This document shows positions 45,906-54,918 of a DNA stretch of 64,000 nucleotides, piece by piece. The notes below the pieces were generated by a model. That model worked only from the letters and a program-made list of their open reading frames with translations. It was not told where the DNA came from and searched no databases. The stretch is taken from NCBI GenBank assembly GCA_947497245.1, contig CANMFO010000002.1:868001-932000 (forward strand). Reading direction: 5' to 3'. The stretch comes from an uncultured Flavobacteriaceae bacterium. GTDB lineage: Bacteria; Bacteroidota; Bacteroidia; Flavobacteriales; Flavobacteriaceae. The position numbers and the translations under genes are program-made. Position 1 is the stretch's first letter, and each line of letters starts with the position of its first letter.

Positions 45906-47459
45906 TTAATCCCAGTATTTATGTAATATTTCCTGCATTTCCGGATATGCGCCATCGGAGTCGCCCACCAAATCTTTTTGCTTCAACAGTTCCACTTTCA
46001 TCTCTTTGATGAGGGCGGCATATTGTGGGTCATGATATGCATTATGACCCTCGTCGGGGTCTTTTTCCAAATCGTAGAACTCCCAATTGGGAACCGTGGC
46101 CAAGGAGTCCGTACCTGGTTTCCCCAAGGGTTGACCATAGAAAAAGGCAAGTTTGTACCGATGGTCGCGTATACCAAAATGTCCCGGGCGATCCACGCTG
46201 TGCAGCCAATAGCGATAGTACATCGATTTACGCCAATCGTCCGGGGTATTTCCCTTTAGATTTTCCCGAAAACTCTTCCCTTGCATGTGCGCTGGGGTTT
46301 CCACTCCGGCATAGTCCGCGAAGAGCGTGGGAAAATCGATGTTGAGGATGAAATCATCCAATCGGGTCCCCCCCTGGATCTCCTTGGGATACCGAATTAC
46401 GAAGGGCATTCGCAAAGACTCCTCATAGATCAGGCGTTTATCAAAAAAGCCGTGTTCCCCTAAAAAATACCCCTGGTCCGCGGTATAGATCACCACTGTG
46501 TTCTCGGCCTGGCCGGATTCTTCCAGATAATCCAACAGACGCCCGATATTTTCATCGATTGCCGCCCCGCACCGCATGAAGTCCTTCACAAATTTTTGAT
46601 AGGTCTTTTTTCTTGCCTGGACGCTATCGAGTCCGTCCAAATCGAAGGGGAGACCGGGATAATCGGTCCACCAGGGACCTGTACTCGCCCGGATGTAACG
46701 TTTGCCCAAATTGTCCAGTGACTGGCCATTGAATGTCCTTCCGTTCGACTCCTTGCCGAACCCATAGAGCGATGCCGGCTCTGGAATTTCCATGTCCTTG
46801 TACAAATGGGCCAGTCTATCGGGGTAGTCGAAAGGTTCGTGGGTGGCCTTGAAGTGGCACATCATCATAAATGGCTTTAGGGAGTCCCTCTTTTTCAGCC
46901 ATTCTATGGTATGGTCCGTGATCACGTCGCTTGAAAATCCCGGATACTCCCTTCCGCCTTTGGAATGGTCTTCCCAATTGTCCACCGTTTTTAAGATGGG
47001 ATTGTGGTAGCGACCCTGCCCTGGCAAAACCATAAAATGATCAAACCCCGAGGGTTGTTTTTTTAGGTGCCATTTTCCGATAATGGCGGTCTGATAACCG
47101 TTTGCTTTCAGCACCTTAGCGATGTTCATGCTATCGGGCTCGTATCCCTCCGACAGCGTGTACACCCCGTTCAGATGACTGTACTGCCCACTTAAAATCG
47201 TTGCCCTGCTCGGCGTACAGATGGAGTTGGTACAAAATACGTTGTTCAACACGGCACCCTCGGCGGCAAGACGGGCAATGTTCTTATTCTGCACGTAGTC
47301 CTTCAATATGCCGCCGTAAATTCCCCAAGCCTGGGAGGTATGGTCATCCGACATGATGAACAATATGTTCGGCCGAATCGCTTCGCTCCGATCTTTTTGG
47401 GCGCACCCCAGTAGCAGGGCCACACCAACAAAACCTATCAATATGCCAATTTTCTTCAT
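45906..47459 (-). CDS. S1-family sulfatase lipoprotein
   Basis: 517 residues. The lipobox LLLGC puts a lipid on Cys19. The sulfatase signature CTPSRATILSG (residues 81-91) supplies the Cys that must be converted to formylglycine, and the metal pair Asp38-Asp39 lies in FIMSDDHTSQ. GKWHLKKQPSGFDHF and VVIYTADQGYFLGEHGFFDKR are further family marks. It probably releases sulfate from algal or host glycans at the cell surface. A maturase gene is not in the window. Confidence 0.94.
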   Translation of the reverse strand: MKKIGILIGFVGVALLLGCAQKDRSEAIRPNILFIMSDDHTSQAWGIYGGILKDYVQNKNIARLAAEGAVLNNVFCTNSICTPSRATILSGQYSHLNGVYTLSEGYEPDSMNIAKVLKANGYQTAIIGKWHLKKQPSGFDHFMVLPGQGRYHNPILKTVDNWEDHSKGGREYPGFSSDVITDHTIEWLKKRDSLKPFMMMCHFKATHEPFDYPDRLAHLYKDMEIPEPASLYGFGKESNGRTFNGQSLDNLGKRYIRASTGPWWTDYPGLPFDLDGLDSVQARKKTYQKFVKDFMRCGAAIDENIGRLLDYLEESGQAENTVVIYTADQGYFLGEHGFFDKRLIYEESLRMPFVIRYPKEIQGGTRLDDFILNIDFPTLFADYAGVETPAHMQGKSFRENLKGNTPDDWRKSMYYRYWLHSVDRPGHFGIRDHRYKLAFFYGQPLGKPGTDSLATVPNWEFYDLEKDPDEGHNAYHDPQYAALIKEMKVELLKQKDLVGDSDGAYPEMQEILHKYWD

Positions 47460-47692
47460 GGTGGTATTTTCATTTATAAAGCTATAATATCATTTCCATA
47501 CACACAATTAATTTTTGTTGGTGGCAAAAAAGGGTATCGGGCAACCGTTTTTGAATTTCTTCCAGGCGTATTTTTGCCGAAATCCCATGTTCCCAATTAT
47601 TTAATAAGGCCTTTGTTTCTGTAGCAGGGCAATCTAATTTGGAAGTAAACACATTTTATTGTTATGTTTAGCAAACTATAAAAATATTAACC

Positions 47693-48022
47693 ATGGGAAA
47701 ATTTGAAATCAAAAAGGACAAGGCAGGAAAATTTAGGTTCAATCTGAAGGCCTCGAACGGTCAGGTAATCCTCAGCAGTGAAGCCTACAACTCAAGATCC
47801 GCCTGCGATAACGGCATCGAATCGGTAAAGAAAAACTCTCAGAACGATGCCATGTACGAAAGGAAAACGGCCAAGGACGGAAGCCCTTACTTCAATCTCA
47901 AGGCCTCTAATGGACAGGTCATAGGCAGTAGTGAAATGTATGCCGCCGCATCGGGTATGGAGAACGGGATATCCTCTGTAAAAAAGAATGCTTCCGGAGC
48001 CGATATTGAGGACAACTCCTAA
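47693..48022 (+). CDS. YegP-family DUF1508 protein
   Basis: 109 residues made of two tandem DUF1508 repeats (FRFNLKASNGQVILSSEAY and YFNLKASNGQVIGSSEMY, each followed by a Gly-Ile-Ser/Glu-Ser-Val-Lys-Lys turn). It is a small cytoplasmic protein of unknown role. It is followed by a strong hairpin terminator at 48055-48090. The 233-bp upstream gap holds no gene. Confidence 0.92.
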   Translation: MGKFEIKKDKAGKFRFNLKASNGQVILSSEAYNSRSACDNGIESVKKNSQNDAMYERKTAKDGSPYFNLKASNGQVIGSSEMYAAASGMENGISSVKKNASGADIEDNS

Positions 48023-48054
48023 GTGTTGTCCCATATCCGGGATCAAGGATGAAA

Positions 48055-48090
48055 ACAAAAGGGCCGCCCCAATGGGGCGGCCCTTTTGTA
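48055..48090. terminator. Intrinsic terminator after the YegP gene
   Basis: ACAAAAGGGCCGCCCC (48055-48070) and GGGGCGGCCCTTTTGT (48074-48089) form a 16-bp stem with a 3-nt loop. The A/T flanks allow action in both directions. The small minus-strand ORF at 48105-48236 ends 15 bp beyond it. Confidence 0.88.
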
Positions 48091-48104
48091 TCGCTATGGC
48101 CTAT

Positions 48105-48236
48105 TTACAGGGGAACTTCCCGGGTCAAGACCTTCATTATAAAGAATATGGTGATCGAGATGACCAGGCAACTGGCCATGGCAAAACGATTTTCCGATTT
48201 GAATTCCCTCGCTACGTTAAGTACAATTTTTTTCAT
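48105..48236 (-). CDS. Possible small single-pass membrane protein (43 aa)
   Basis: The ATG at 48236 gives 43 residues. A basic N-terminal half (MKKIVLNVAREFKSENRF) is followed by one hydrophobic helix (ASCLVISITIFFIMKVL) and a short tail. A longer in-frame version back to 48386 looks non-coding in composition. Three other tiny membrane proteins occur in the next 14 kb. The about 305 bp between this ORF and 48542 otherwise shows nothing I can support. Confidence 0.4.
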   Translation of the reverse strand: MKKIVLNVAREFKSENRFAMASCLVISITIFFIMKVLTREVPL

Positions 48237-48541
48237 GGGGTTTGTTTTCCACAAAGTTGGGAATATCGACGCGGGGATCGAATTATTATCGTCAAGGGAA
48301 ATATATGGAGGTTGAATGGCCTGGAGCGGTGGTTTTGACGAAAATCGGACGCATTTCGACCATTTTATGTGGTTCCGAAAGTACACGGTACAACCGATTT
48401 ATCCGGAGTTTTGTCCAAGTCACCTGTTCCATTTGCCCTTGGGCACTCCGTAATTTTCCAATGGATATGGATTGCTCCCCCAGTAAGCCCCTGACCAATG
48501 TGTTCCCAGGTTTCATGTCGTCCTTTTTGAACCGGGGGGCA

Positions 48542-49288
48542 TTAGGTTATTTTCAAGAACTTGTTGAGCGCTTCCAACTTTCGTTTGGATACTGGAATGT
48601 AATTCCCATTTTGGAGCTCCAGATAGTTGCCCGCGGCCTTGTCGATGTGCTTTACATGGACGATGTTCACTATATAGGAATGATGCGGCCTGATGAACAG
48701 GTTGGGGTCGAGTAAATTGGCAAAAGATCCTAGATTTCGGCTTGATAATTTGGTCTCGCCGTTGCTCAGTAGAAAATTGGTGTAACGTCCTTCTGCCTTC
48801 AGGTAGAGAATATTTTTCTTGTTCACCAGTTCCACCCTGTCCTTTGAAGGAAGCGCCAGGATCTGTATATCATCTTCAACGGGCCCCAAGGGCATATGGC
48901 CGGCCCCGCGCCCATGTATGGATACTTTCTGTTTGGCCCTGTTGATAGCAACCAAGAGTTCTTTCAATTCCAAGGGTTTTAATAAATAGGCGATTACCCC
49001 AAGGGAGATGGCCCTAAGGGCATATCTTTCCGTTTTTGTGGTAATGATGAAGCTACAATTTTCACGACACCGTTCAATAATTTGAAATCCACAACCACGC
49101 TTTAGCGCAATATCCAAAAACACGATATCGGGCTTCAGCCTATGCATTTGGGATTTGGCATGCACCGCATTTTGGGCGCTTCCCAAAATCGCAACCTCTG
49201 GAAAGTAGTTTTTTAGGAGGGACAAGAGCCTTCCGAGGGCCATTGGGTCGTGTTCTACGATATAGGCCCGTAGTTTTGGGGGTGTCAT
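48542..49288 (-). CDS. LytTR-family response regulator, paralogue A
   Basis: 248 residues. The receiver domain (about 5-125) has the phospho-acceptor candidate Asp59 in IVFLDIALKRGCGFQII and Lys in YLLKPLELKEL, but the acidic pair after strand 1 is VEHDP instead of the usual DD. The C-terminal LytTR DNA-binding domain (about 150-245) shows YLKAEGRYTNFLLSNGE and IRPHHSYIVNIVHVKHIDKAAGNYLEL. Its closest relative in the window is the gene at 60753. A TACCTTTG -7-like element lies at 49327-49320. Confidence 0.93.
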   Translation of the reverse strand: MTPPKLRAYIVEHDPMALGRLLSLLKNYFPEVAILGSAQNAVHAKSQMHRLKPDIVFLDIALKRGCGFQIIERCRENCSFIITTKTERYALRAISLGVIAYLLKPLELKELLVAINRAKQKVSIHGRGAGHMPLGPVEDDIQILALPSKDRVELVNKKNILYLKAEGRYTNFLLSNGETKLSSRNLGSFANLLDPNLFIRPHHSYIVNIVHVKHIDKAAGNYLELQNGNYIPVSKRKLEALNKFLKIT

Positions 49289-49403
49289 AGCGTATCTTTT
49301 GGAGGTGAACCTTTTTCTTCAAAGGTAGGGGCGGGAGCACAAATGGGAAATAAGCGGCAATACGTATAATATGGGAGGTACTACGTAACACCAACAGGTC
49401 ATT

Positions 49404-50054
49404 TTAAAGTTCCAGAATGGTCTTTTTGTTGGTCAAGGCCCAATTGGTCAGGGTATTGGTACCGCTCTCCAGGGCCAATTTGGCGATAATATTGCTCCGG
49501 TGTTTCTCCACGGTCCTTACGGAAACGCTCAGCTTATCGGCAATGGTATTGGTGGAGGCCTGTTTGGCTATGAGTTTTAGAATGGCCCGTTCGGAAGGAG
49601 TGAGCAAGTACAACTTTTTCAGATCTTGACTGGCATTTTCCAGCGCACGGGTACCGAAGGACGAACTGAAATACACTTCACCTTTGAGTACCGCCCCAAT
49701 GCAACGTTCTATTTCAAAAAAAGGATCTTCCTTTAGCAGATAACCATGGATATGCAACGCTTTGGCATGGGTCACATACTCCAACCTTTTGTGGAACGAA
49801 AGCACAATGAATTTTGTTGACACCCCTTTTTCCCTGGCCATCCTTATCACTTCAAACCCTGTTAAAAGAGGCATATCTATGTCCAAAAGGGCCAGCGTGG
49901 GACGTTGGGTCAGGATAAGTTCCAGGGCCCTCATTCCGTCAGCCGCCTGGCCGACAACACGGTAGTTTTTGGCCGTCAGTTCCTCGTAGAGCCCCTTCAA
50001 CAACATGGGGTGGTCATCGGCAATTACCAGGGTGATGTTTGGCCTATCCTTCAT
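49404..50054 (-). CDS. NarL-type LuxR response regulator
   Basis: 216 residues. The receiver domain has the acidic pair IADDHPMLLK and phospho-acceptor Asp58 in ALLDIDMPLLTG. The GerE/LuxR HTH (about 150-205) includes LTPSERAILKLIAKQASTNTIADKLSVSVRTVEKHRSNI. It overlaps the histidine kinase gene by 11 bp on the same strand, so they are a cognate pair. The next gene on the same strand, LytTR-A, starts 115 bp further on. Confidence 0.95.
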   Translation of the reverse strand: MKDRPNITLVIADDHPMLLKGLYEELTAKNYRVVGQAADGMRALELILTQRPTLALLDIDMPLLTGFEVIRMAREKGVSTKFIVLSFHKRLEYVTHAKALHIHGYLLKEDPFFEIERCIGAVLKGEVYFSSSFGTRALENASQDLKKLYLLTPSERAILKLIAKQASTNTIADKLSVSVRTVEKHRSNIIAKLALESGTNTLTNWALTNKKTILEL

Positions 50055-52137
50055 TTTGGGCAGGTATCGTTAAAGCTATCGTTGTTCCTTTGGAATGGTC
50101 GCTTTCCACACGGAACTTCGATCGTATTATTTTGGCACGTTCCAAAAGCGTCCGCATTCCCAGGCTGGTACTTTGCCTGATCTTTTCTGCAAAATCGAAC
50201 CCCTTGCCATCGTCGGTGATGGCTACTTCAATGGTATCCCCTTTACATTGGATCAGCACGGAGGCTGCTTTGGCCCCGGAATGCTTTACCAGATTATTTA
50301 TGGCCTCCTGGACAATGCGGTACAGATGCAGCGAAGTATCCTTGTCCAACGCCCAGTCGATATCCTCTATTTCATGGGTGAACAAGATATCCGTGTGGGC
50401 GTCCACTTCGTCGACCATGGAAGCTATGGCCTTGGTAGCGCCCAAATTTTCCAGATCGGCCGGATATAGGCCCCTGGAAATGGACCGCAATTTTTCTAGC
50501 GCACTTTCTGCAAGGGACACGGTATCGCCATTTGCCAACTTCCTGATTTCTTTGGTCAACAGTATCAACTTTTGGCCCACGCTGTCGTGCAATTCACGCG
50601 AAACATGGGTGTACTGATCTTCCCGGTTTTTAATGAGGTGCTGTGAGAATTCCGTCTGTAATTTTCTCTTTTTTCGATTGAAATTCCGTGAATAGAGCAA
50701 AATAACGATAGAAAAGGAGGCCGCCAAGCCCAATCCGCCAAATAAGATCCACTGGGTCTTCAGTTTATTTTTGGTGTCCAGCAGGGCTATTTCTATATTT
50801 TGGGCCTTGATCTTGGAATCCTGTTTTTCCGTTTCGTACAAGGTTTGGTAATACGACAAGGCGTTTATCTTTTGAACACTACTGATGGAATCCTTGTGGT
50901 TCATATACGCCATATAATGGGTATAGGAAAGGGCCGTATCGCCCAAGACGTTGTATAGCTCGGCCAAAAGCCTGTTCGCATCATACGCCATTTCAAATTC
51001 ACCGGTACGGGTTCCGTATTCCAAGATCCATTTCGCGTCTCCCAGGGCTTTGGTGTACGCTCCCTTGGCCAAATGGTAGTTGGCAAGGGCTTCACGATAT
51101 AACCATTCGTAAGGGACGGGCCTTTGCAAGGCGAGCCCCTGCTGTACGGTCCTGAACATATGATCGGCCCGTACCATACTATCGTTCTGCGCATAGGCCT
51201 TCAACAGACCATAGGCAAGTATCGGGGCAAAGCTCTGATCGAGTTCCGGGTCGAGCATAAGTGTATAGGCTTCGGTTAGGGAAGCGATGCGTTCCTTTTG
51301 CCTGTCCATTTTGTCAAAATCACGGGAAGCATTGTACAAAAGGGGGATTAGGTGGTTGTAATCGTGCCTCGCCCTGATTATGGCCATAATTTCGTCCCGT
51401 CCTTTTTTGGCTTCTTTGAAAAAACCATTTTGACTGTAGAGGACGGATAGGGTGTTCCAAGCGGTCAATAGATTTGTGGTGTCCCGGGCACGCCCAAATA
51501 TTTGGGCACTCTCGGACAATAGCTGGGAAGCTCGGGCAAATTTGCCAAGGGAGGTGTAGGCAGTAGCCTTGTAGGTCCTGGCCAAAGCGAATAAAATTGA
51601 GTCCTGTCCTTTTAAGGCAAAGGCCTCCGCTGCGTCATAAATGGGAATGGCGGCGGCCAGTTCCCCGGAGAAAAAGTGGCTATCTGCCCCATTGGTGTAT
51701 AGCTGGGCAAACAACCGATCGTCGTCCAAAACGATATTTCGCTCCTGAAAATGCCTGAACACTTCAAGGCCCTCTTGTGCCCTTTGCGCCCGGTTGTTCA
51801 GATAGAATATTAGGTTTGAGATCTGTACCAAGGCCATTTCCGTGGAATCCAGTTCAAAGGCCAGATCAATGGTCTTTCGGGCAATGGAGTCATAGTGGAA
51901 TTCGGTCGTGTTCCGGATTTGCCCCAAAAGACTGTCCAGCAGCACAAGCTGGTCGCTTTTTTTTTGTGATTGCCCGATTTTTCGTTTTAGCGCTTTGACG
52001 GAGGCTTCCAGGTCGGACTCCTGTCCGAACAAGCTCAAACTGACAAAACACAGGCAAAAAAGGAGGAATAGCTTTTTAAGGGAACCAAAAAAAACTACAA
52101 AGGGGTGCATCCAATCATTTGTTTCCAAAAAACTCAT
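50044..52137 (-). CDS. TPR-containing sensor histidine kinase (HisKA_3 type)
   Basis: 697 residues from the ATG at 52137; a TTG two codons earlier is possible. The N-terminal signal or anchor is VVFFGSLKKLFLLFCLCFVSLSLFG. About 400 residues of helical TPR-like repeats follow, then a transmembrane helix (ILFGGLGLAASFSIVILLY) and a coiled segment. The H-box YTHVSRELHDSVGQKLILL contains His517, and the HATPase has TDDGKGFDFAEKI and GMRTLLERAKII. It is the partner of the NarL-type regulator. The sensing domain is probably periplasmic. Confidence 0.92.
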   Translation of the reverse strand: MSFLETNDWMHPFVVFFGSLKKLFLLFCLCFVSLSLFGQESDLEASVKALKRKIGQSQKKSDQLVLLDSLLGQIRNTTEFHYDSIARKTIDLAFELDSTEMALVQISNLIFYLNNRAQRAQEGLEVFRHFQERNIVLDDDRLFAQLYTNGADSHFFSGELAAAIPIYDAAEAFALKGQDSILFALARTYKATAYTSLGKFARASQLLSESAQIFGRARDTTNLLTAWNTLSVLYSQNGFFKEAKKGRDEIMAIIRARHDYNHLIPLLYNASRDFDKMDRQKERIASLTEAYTLMLDPELDQSFAPILAYGLLKAYAQNDSMVRADHMFRTVQQGLALQRPVPYEWLYREALANYHLAKGAYTKALGDAKWILEYGTRTGEFEMAYDANRLLAELYNVLGDTALSYTHYMAYMNHKDSISSVQKINALSYYQTLYETEKQDSKIKAQNIEIALLDTKNKLKTQWILFGGLGLAASFSIVILLYSRNFNRKKRKLQTEFSQHLIKNREDQYTHVSRELHDSVGQKLILLTKEIRKLANGDTVSLAESALEKLRSISRGLYPADLENLGATKAIASMVDEVDAHTDILFTHEIEDIDWALDKDTSLHLYRIVQEAINNLVKHSGAKAASVLIQCKGDTIEVAITDDGKGFDFAEKIRQSTSLGMRTLLERAKIIRSKFRVESDHSKGTTIALTIPAQNEG

Positions 52138-52315
52138 GATCAAGGGCGTTTAAAGTAGGCCGTACCCCGTGGGATTCGCTATTTGGCAGCTATTTCAAAA
52201 GTATAGCGGATTCCGTAGTACAAAACCTAGGGTGAAGGTACAAGAAATTATTCGAAGTGTGGGCCGCTGCACTAGGGTTTGGTACGATATAAACGTGCCG
52301 AATTCCGTCGATTTT

Positions 52316-52347
52316 ACCATTTATGACGATATAGCCCCGTTTATTAC
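52316..52347 (+). promoter_or_regulatory. Direct-repeat regulatory site A (20-bp period)
   Basis: ACCATTTATGAC at 52316-52327 and CCCGTTTATTAC at 52336-52347 start exactly 20 bp apart. This is one of five such sites between 52.3 and 61.7 kb. It lies 204 bp upstream of the 70-aa gene, and TTTAAT begins 21 bp after the second half-site. It sits in the 414-bp gap between the histidine kinase and that gene; the rest of the gap shows no gene. Confidence 0.5.
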
Positions 52348-52551
52348 TTGGGTTTTTCTTTTCAACCCTTTAATTAAGAGGTTTGTACTCGGGGGGAAAG
52401 GTATTGGCCCTGATCCAAGGTGGCGTGGGCTTGTCCGGAATGACCCTGTGCTGACGCCAAGGGCTTGGAAATAGGGCCATATAGGCAATGGCCAACGATA
52501 GCGTTGGGGAAGAGAAGCTAAAATAAAGTATAACCACATAATTTATGGGAT

Positions 52552-52764
52552 ATGAAAAATGATAGATATAGGTTTTACCTCAGGGACGTACTGGGCCTGA
52601 TCAAAGAAAGGACCGCAGTGTTGAAAAAAGATGCCAGCAAAGATGGGTTTTCCAAGGGAATGGAGTGTGGGTACAATGATGTACTGGACCTGTTCGAGAG
52701 CCAGGCAATAACTTATGAAATTGACCTGAAAGCCTTGGAATACGATGATTTTGGGCTTTCCTAA
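52552..52764 (+). CDS. Small acidic protein of unknown function (70 aa)
   Basis: 70 residues, soluble and mixed-charge (MKNDRYRFYLRDVLGLIKER, then KKDASKDGFSKGMECGYNDVLDLFESQAITYEIDLKALEYDDF). It looks like two helices with an acidic tail. I recognise no family. It stands downstream of regulatory site A and upstream of the HU-like gene by 133 bp. Confidence 0.6.
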   Translation: MKNDRYRFYLRDVLGLIKERTAVLKKDASKDGFSKGMECGYNDVLDLFESQAITYEIDLKALEYDDFGLS

Positions 52765-52897
52765 AAAAGGCACCGAACCCTTATCCTTGCAGCCTACGAC
52801 CGGATTTTTACCTCGGCCTATGGCTCCATCGGTTTATGGGCAATGACATGGAACGGTCCGGGGATTCCCAGAAGGGCACTTTAAAACAAATGGAATC

Positions 52898-53599
52898 ATG
52901 AACATACTGTATTATTTGCAAAACCTACCGAACGGTCCGGAAAAAGGACATAGGACGGGCAGGGTGCGGGCAAGGGGATCGCTCGATGAAAGGAGTATAT
53001 TGGACAGAATGGTCAGTAGGGGCACGGGTATCGGTCGGGGCGATATGCTGGCCATCCTGGAACTCTTTACCCAAGAGATCGCGGACGCCCTTGCGGACGG
53101 CTGGGCGGTAAATACTCGCCTTGCCCGATACCGACCGGATATCAAAGGGTTGTTTACCAGTACCACGGATCCGTTCGATCGGAGACGGCACCATTTCCGG
53201 GCGGTGTTGAGCGAGGGCCAGGAGCTGAAAAGAATAATGCGCGAAGCCACCGGGGAACGCATCAACGTACCCGCTCCGGTTCCCCATCTGATTCAATACA
53301 TGGATCACGGGAGCCATATGCCCGATGGACCACTTACCCCCGGCGGAACGGGAGAGTTGACCGGCCAGGGATTGAAATACGATGGGGCCAATGCCATGGA
53401 AGGCCTCTTCCTTATCCATGAGGCCGATAGCGAGTTCATCAAAATACGAAGCGTTTCGGTGGTTACCGAGGGCCGCTTGGTGTTCAAAGTGCCATCGCAC
53501 CTTGCCCCCGGGGAGTATATCCTGTGCATGCGAAGGAGCTATGCCAACGGGGCCAACCTTCGTGCCGGCAGACTGCACACTACCCTTACCGTGGGCTGA
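52898..53599 (+). CDS. HU-like DNA-binding protein with DUF4469 domain
   Basis: 233 residues. The N-terminal half (about 1-115) has the beta-rich IHF/HU-like DNA-binding fold seen in Bacteroidota (RGSLDERSILDRMVSRGTGIGRGDMLAILELFTQEIADALADGWAVNT). The C-terminal half carries the DUF4469 Ig-like module (LFLIHEADSEFIKIRSVSVVTEGRLVFKVP, YILCMRRSYANGANLRAGRLHTTL). It may bind DNA or a structured surface. It is followed by an mreB paralogue 200 bp downstream. Confidence 0.85.
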   Translation: MNILYYLQNLPNGPEKGHRTGRVRARGSLDERSILDRMVSRGTGIGRGDMLAILELFTQEIADALADGWAVNTRLARYRPDIKGLFTSTTDPFDRRRHHFRAVLSEGQELKRIMREATGERINVPAPVPHLIQYMDHGSHMPDGPLTPGGTGELTGQGLKYDGANAMEGLFLIHEADSEFIKIRSVSVVTEGRLVFKVPSHLAPGEYILCMRRSYANGANLRAGRLHTTLTVG

Positions 53600-53681
53600 C
53601 CTACCAACCGGCGGGCCGTTGATTTGGACAAATTTTGAAATAGGATCCCGCATTGAACGCGCTGGCCCATGTTCCATAGGT

Positions 53682-53713
53682 TCCATCCATTCCCGTATAT
53701 GCCCGTTTATTAC
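53682..53713 (+). promoter_or_regulatory. Direct-repeat regulatory site E before mreB
   Basis: TCCATCCATTCC at 53682-53693 and CCCGTTTATTAC at 53702-53713 start 20 bp apart. The second half-site is identical to that of site A; the first is a weaker match. It ends 86 bp before the mreB start. The TTTAA that follows sites A, B and C is absent. Confidence 0.4.
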
Positions 53714-53799
53714 ATGGCTTTTGAATCCCGGTCCCAAAGAGGATATTTTTATCAATGGAATACAAGATGATTCGACTACAAACAACCAAACTGTGAAAA

Positions 53800-54828
53800 A
53801 TGAGTTTTTTTGATTTCATGATCGAGGAAATAGCCATCGACCTAGGTACGGCGAACACACTGATCATGTACAACGGAAAAGTAGTGGTTGACAGCCCTTC
53901 CATAGTCGCTCGGGACCAAGTATCGGGCAAGATCATCGCGATTGGCAAAGAGGCCCGGACGATGCTGGGAAAGACCCATGGCAACATCAGCACGATAAGA
54001 CCCCTAAAAGATGGGGTAATTGCGGACTTTGATGCTTCTGAAAAGATGATCAAAATACTTATAAAGAACATTCCCGAACTGAGAAAAAGATGGTTCCCGC
54101 CCGCATTGCGAATGGTCATTTGCATTCCCTCGGGTATTACCGGGGTGGAAATGCGCGCGGTCAAGGAATCTGCGGAACGGGTCAATGGCAAGGAAGTTTA
54201 TCTGATCCATGAGCCTATGGCAGCGGCTATGGGTATCGGATTGGATGTGATGCGGCCCAAAGGTCATATGATCGTGGACATAGGCGGAGGTACTACGGAA
54301 ATTGCCGTCATCGCCCTTGGCGGAATCGTCTGTGATAAATCCGTTAAGATAGCGGGTGATGTTTTTACCAATGACATCATCTATTATATGCGTACGCAGC
54401 ACAACCTGTACATCGGGGAGAGAACTGCAGAAAAGGTAAAAATGGAGATTGGTTCCGCAATTGATGATTTACGCGTGCCACTAATTGAAAAAATGGTCCA
54501 TGGCAGGGATCTGTTGACCGGTAAACCAAAACAGGTACAGGTTTCCCACCGTGAAATGACCGTGGCACTGGAAAAATCCATCAGCAGAATAGAGGATGGA
54601 ATCATGGAAATCCTCTCAAAGACCCCTCCGGAACTGGCCGCGGATATCTACAACACGGGCATTTATATGGCTGGGGGCGGTTCCATGCTCCGCGGTCTGG
54701 ATGAACGATTTTCCCGGAAAACAGATTTGCCCGTATTTGTGGATGAAGATCCCTTGAGGGCCGTGATACGGGGAACGGGTATCGCCTTGAAAAATATGGG
54801 GCGGTACAAAAATGTCCTGATCAGCTGA
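53800..54828 (+). CDS. mreB: MreB paralogue (actin-like rod-shape protein)
   Basis: 342 residues, full length for MreB. Phosphate 1 motif AIDLGTANTLIMYN, phosphate 2 VDIGGGTTEIAVIALGGIV and adenosine motif GIYMAGGGSMLRGLDERF are intact, and IRPLKDGVIADFDA and CIPSGIT are conserved. The normal flavobacterial order mreB-mreC-mreD-mrdA-rodA is absent: a methyltransferase follows. It is therefore likely a second, solitary copy with a special role, unless the genome has lost the standard locus. Confidence 0.9.
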   Translation: MSFFDFMIEEIAIDLGTANTLIMYNGKVVVDSPSIVARDQVSGKIIAIGKEARTMLGKTHGNISTIRPLKDGVIADFDASEKMIKILIKNIPELRKRWFPPALRMVICIPSGITGVEMRAVKESAERVNGKEVYLIHEPMAAAMGIGLDVMRPKGHMIVDIGGGTTEIAVIALGGIVCDKSVKIAGDVFTNDIIYYMRTQHNLYIGERTAEKVKMEIGSAIDDLRVPLIEKMVHGRDLLTGKPKQVQVSHREMTVALEKSISRIEDGIMEILSKTPPELAADIYNTGIYMAGGGSMLRGLDERFSRKTDLPVFVDEDPLRAVIRGTGIALKNMGRYKNVLIS

Positions 54829-54918
54829 ACACGGCATCGGAAAAGTACGGAATGGAATACTTCACTCTATAATAATGAAGTCCAATCTTGCAACGGATAA
54901 CCTATTGAAAAGACATAA

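Noticed and set aside
47592-47603. CCCAATTATTTA resembles the half-site upstream of the YegP gene
   Set aside because: No second half-site exists at 20 bp and the match is partial.
49347-49375. GCCGCTTATTTC (minus strand) and CCCATATTATAC upstream of LytTR-A
   Set aside because: Half-site-like but 17 bp apart rather than 20, and the second match is weak; autoregulation is not claimed.
52169-52474. Plus-strand ORF of 101 codons in the kinase/70-aa gap
   Set aside because: Composition is not protein-like, it contains regulatory site A, and no family is recognised.
52809-52840. TCGGTTTATGGG before the HU-like gene looked like a repeat half-site
   Set aside because: The sequence 20 bp upstream does not match the consensus.
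54861-54883. Small inverted repeat ACTTCA...TGAAGT after mreB
   Set aside because: Short arms, long A/T loop and no T run; not enough for a terminator or operator call.
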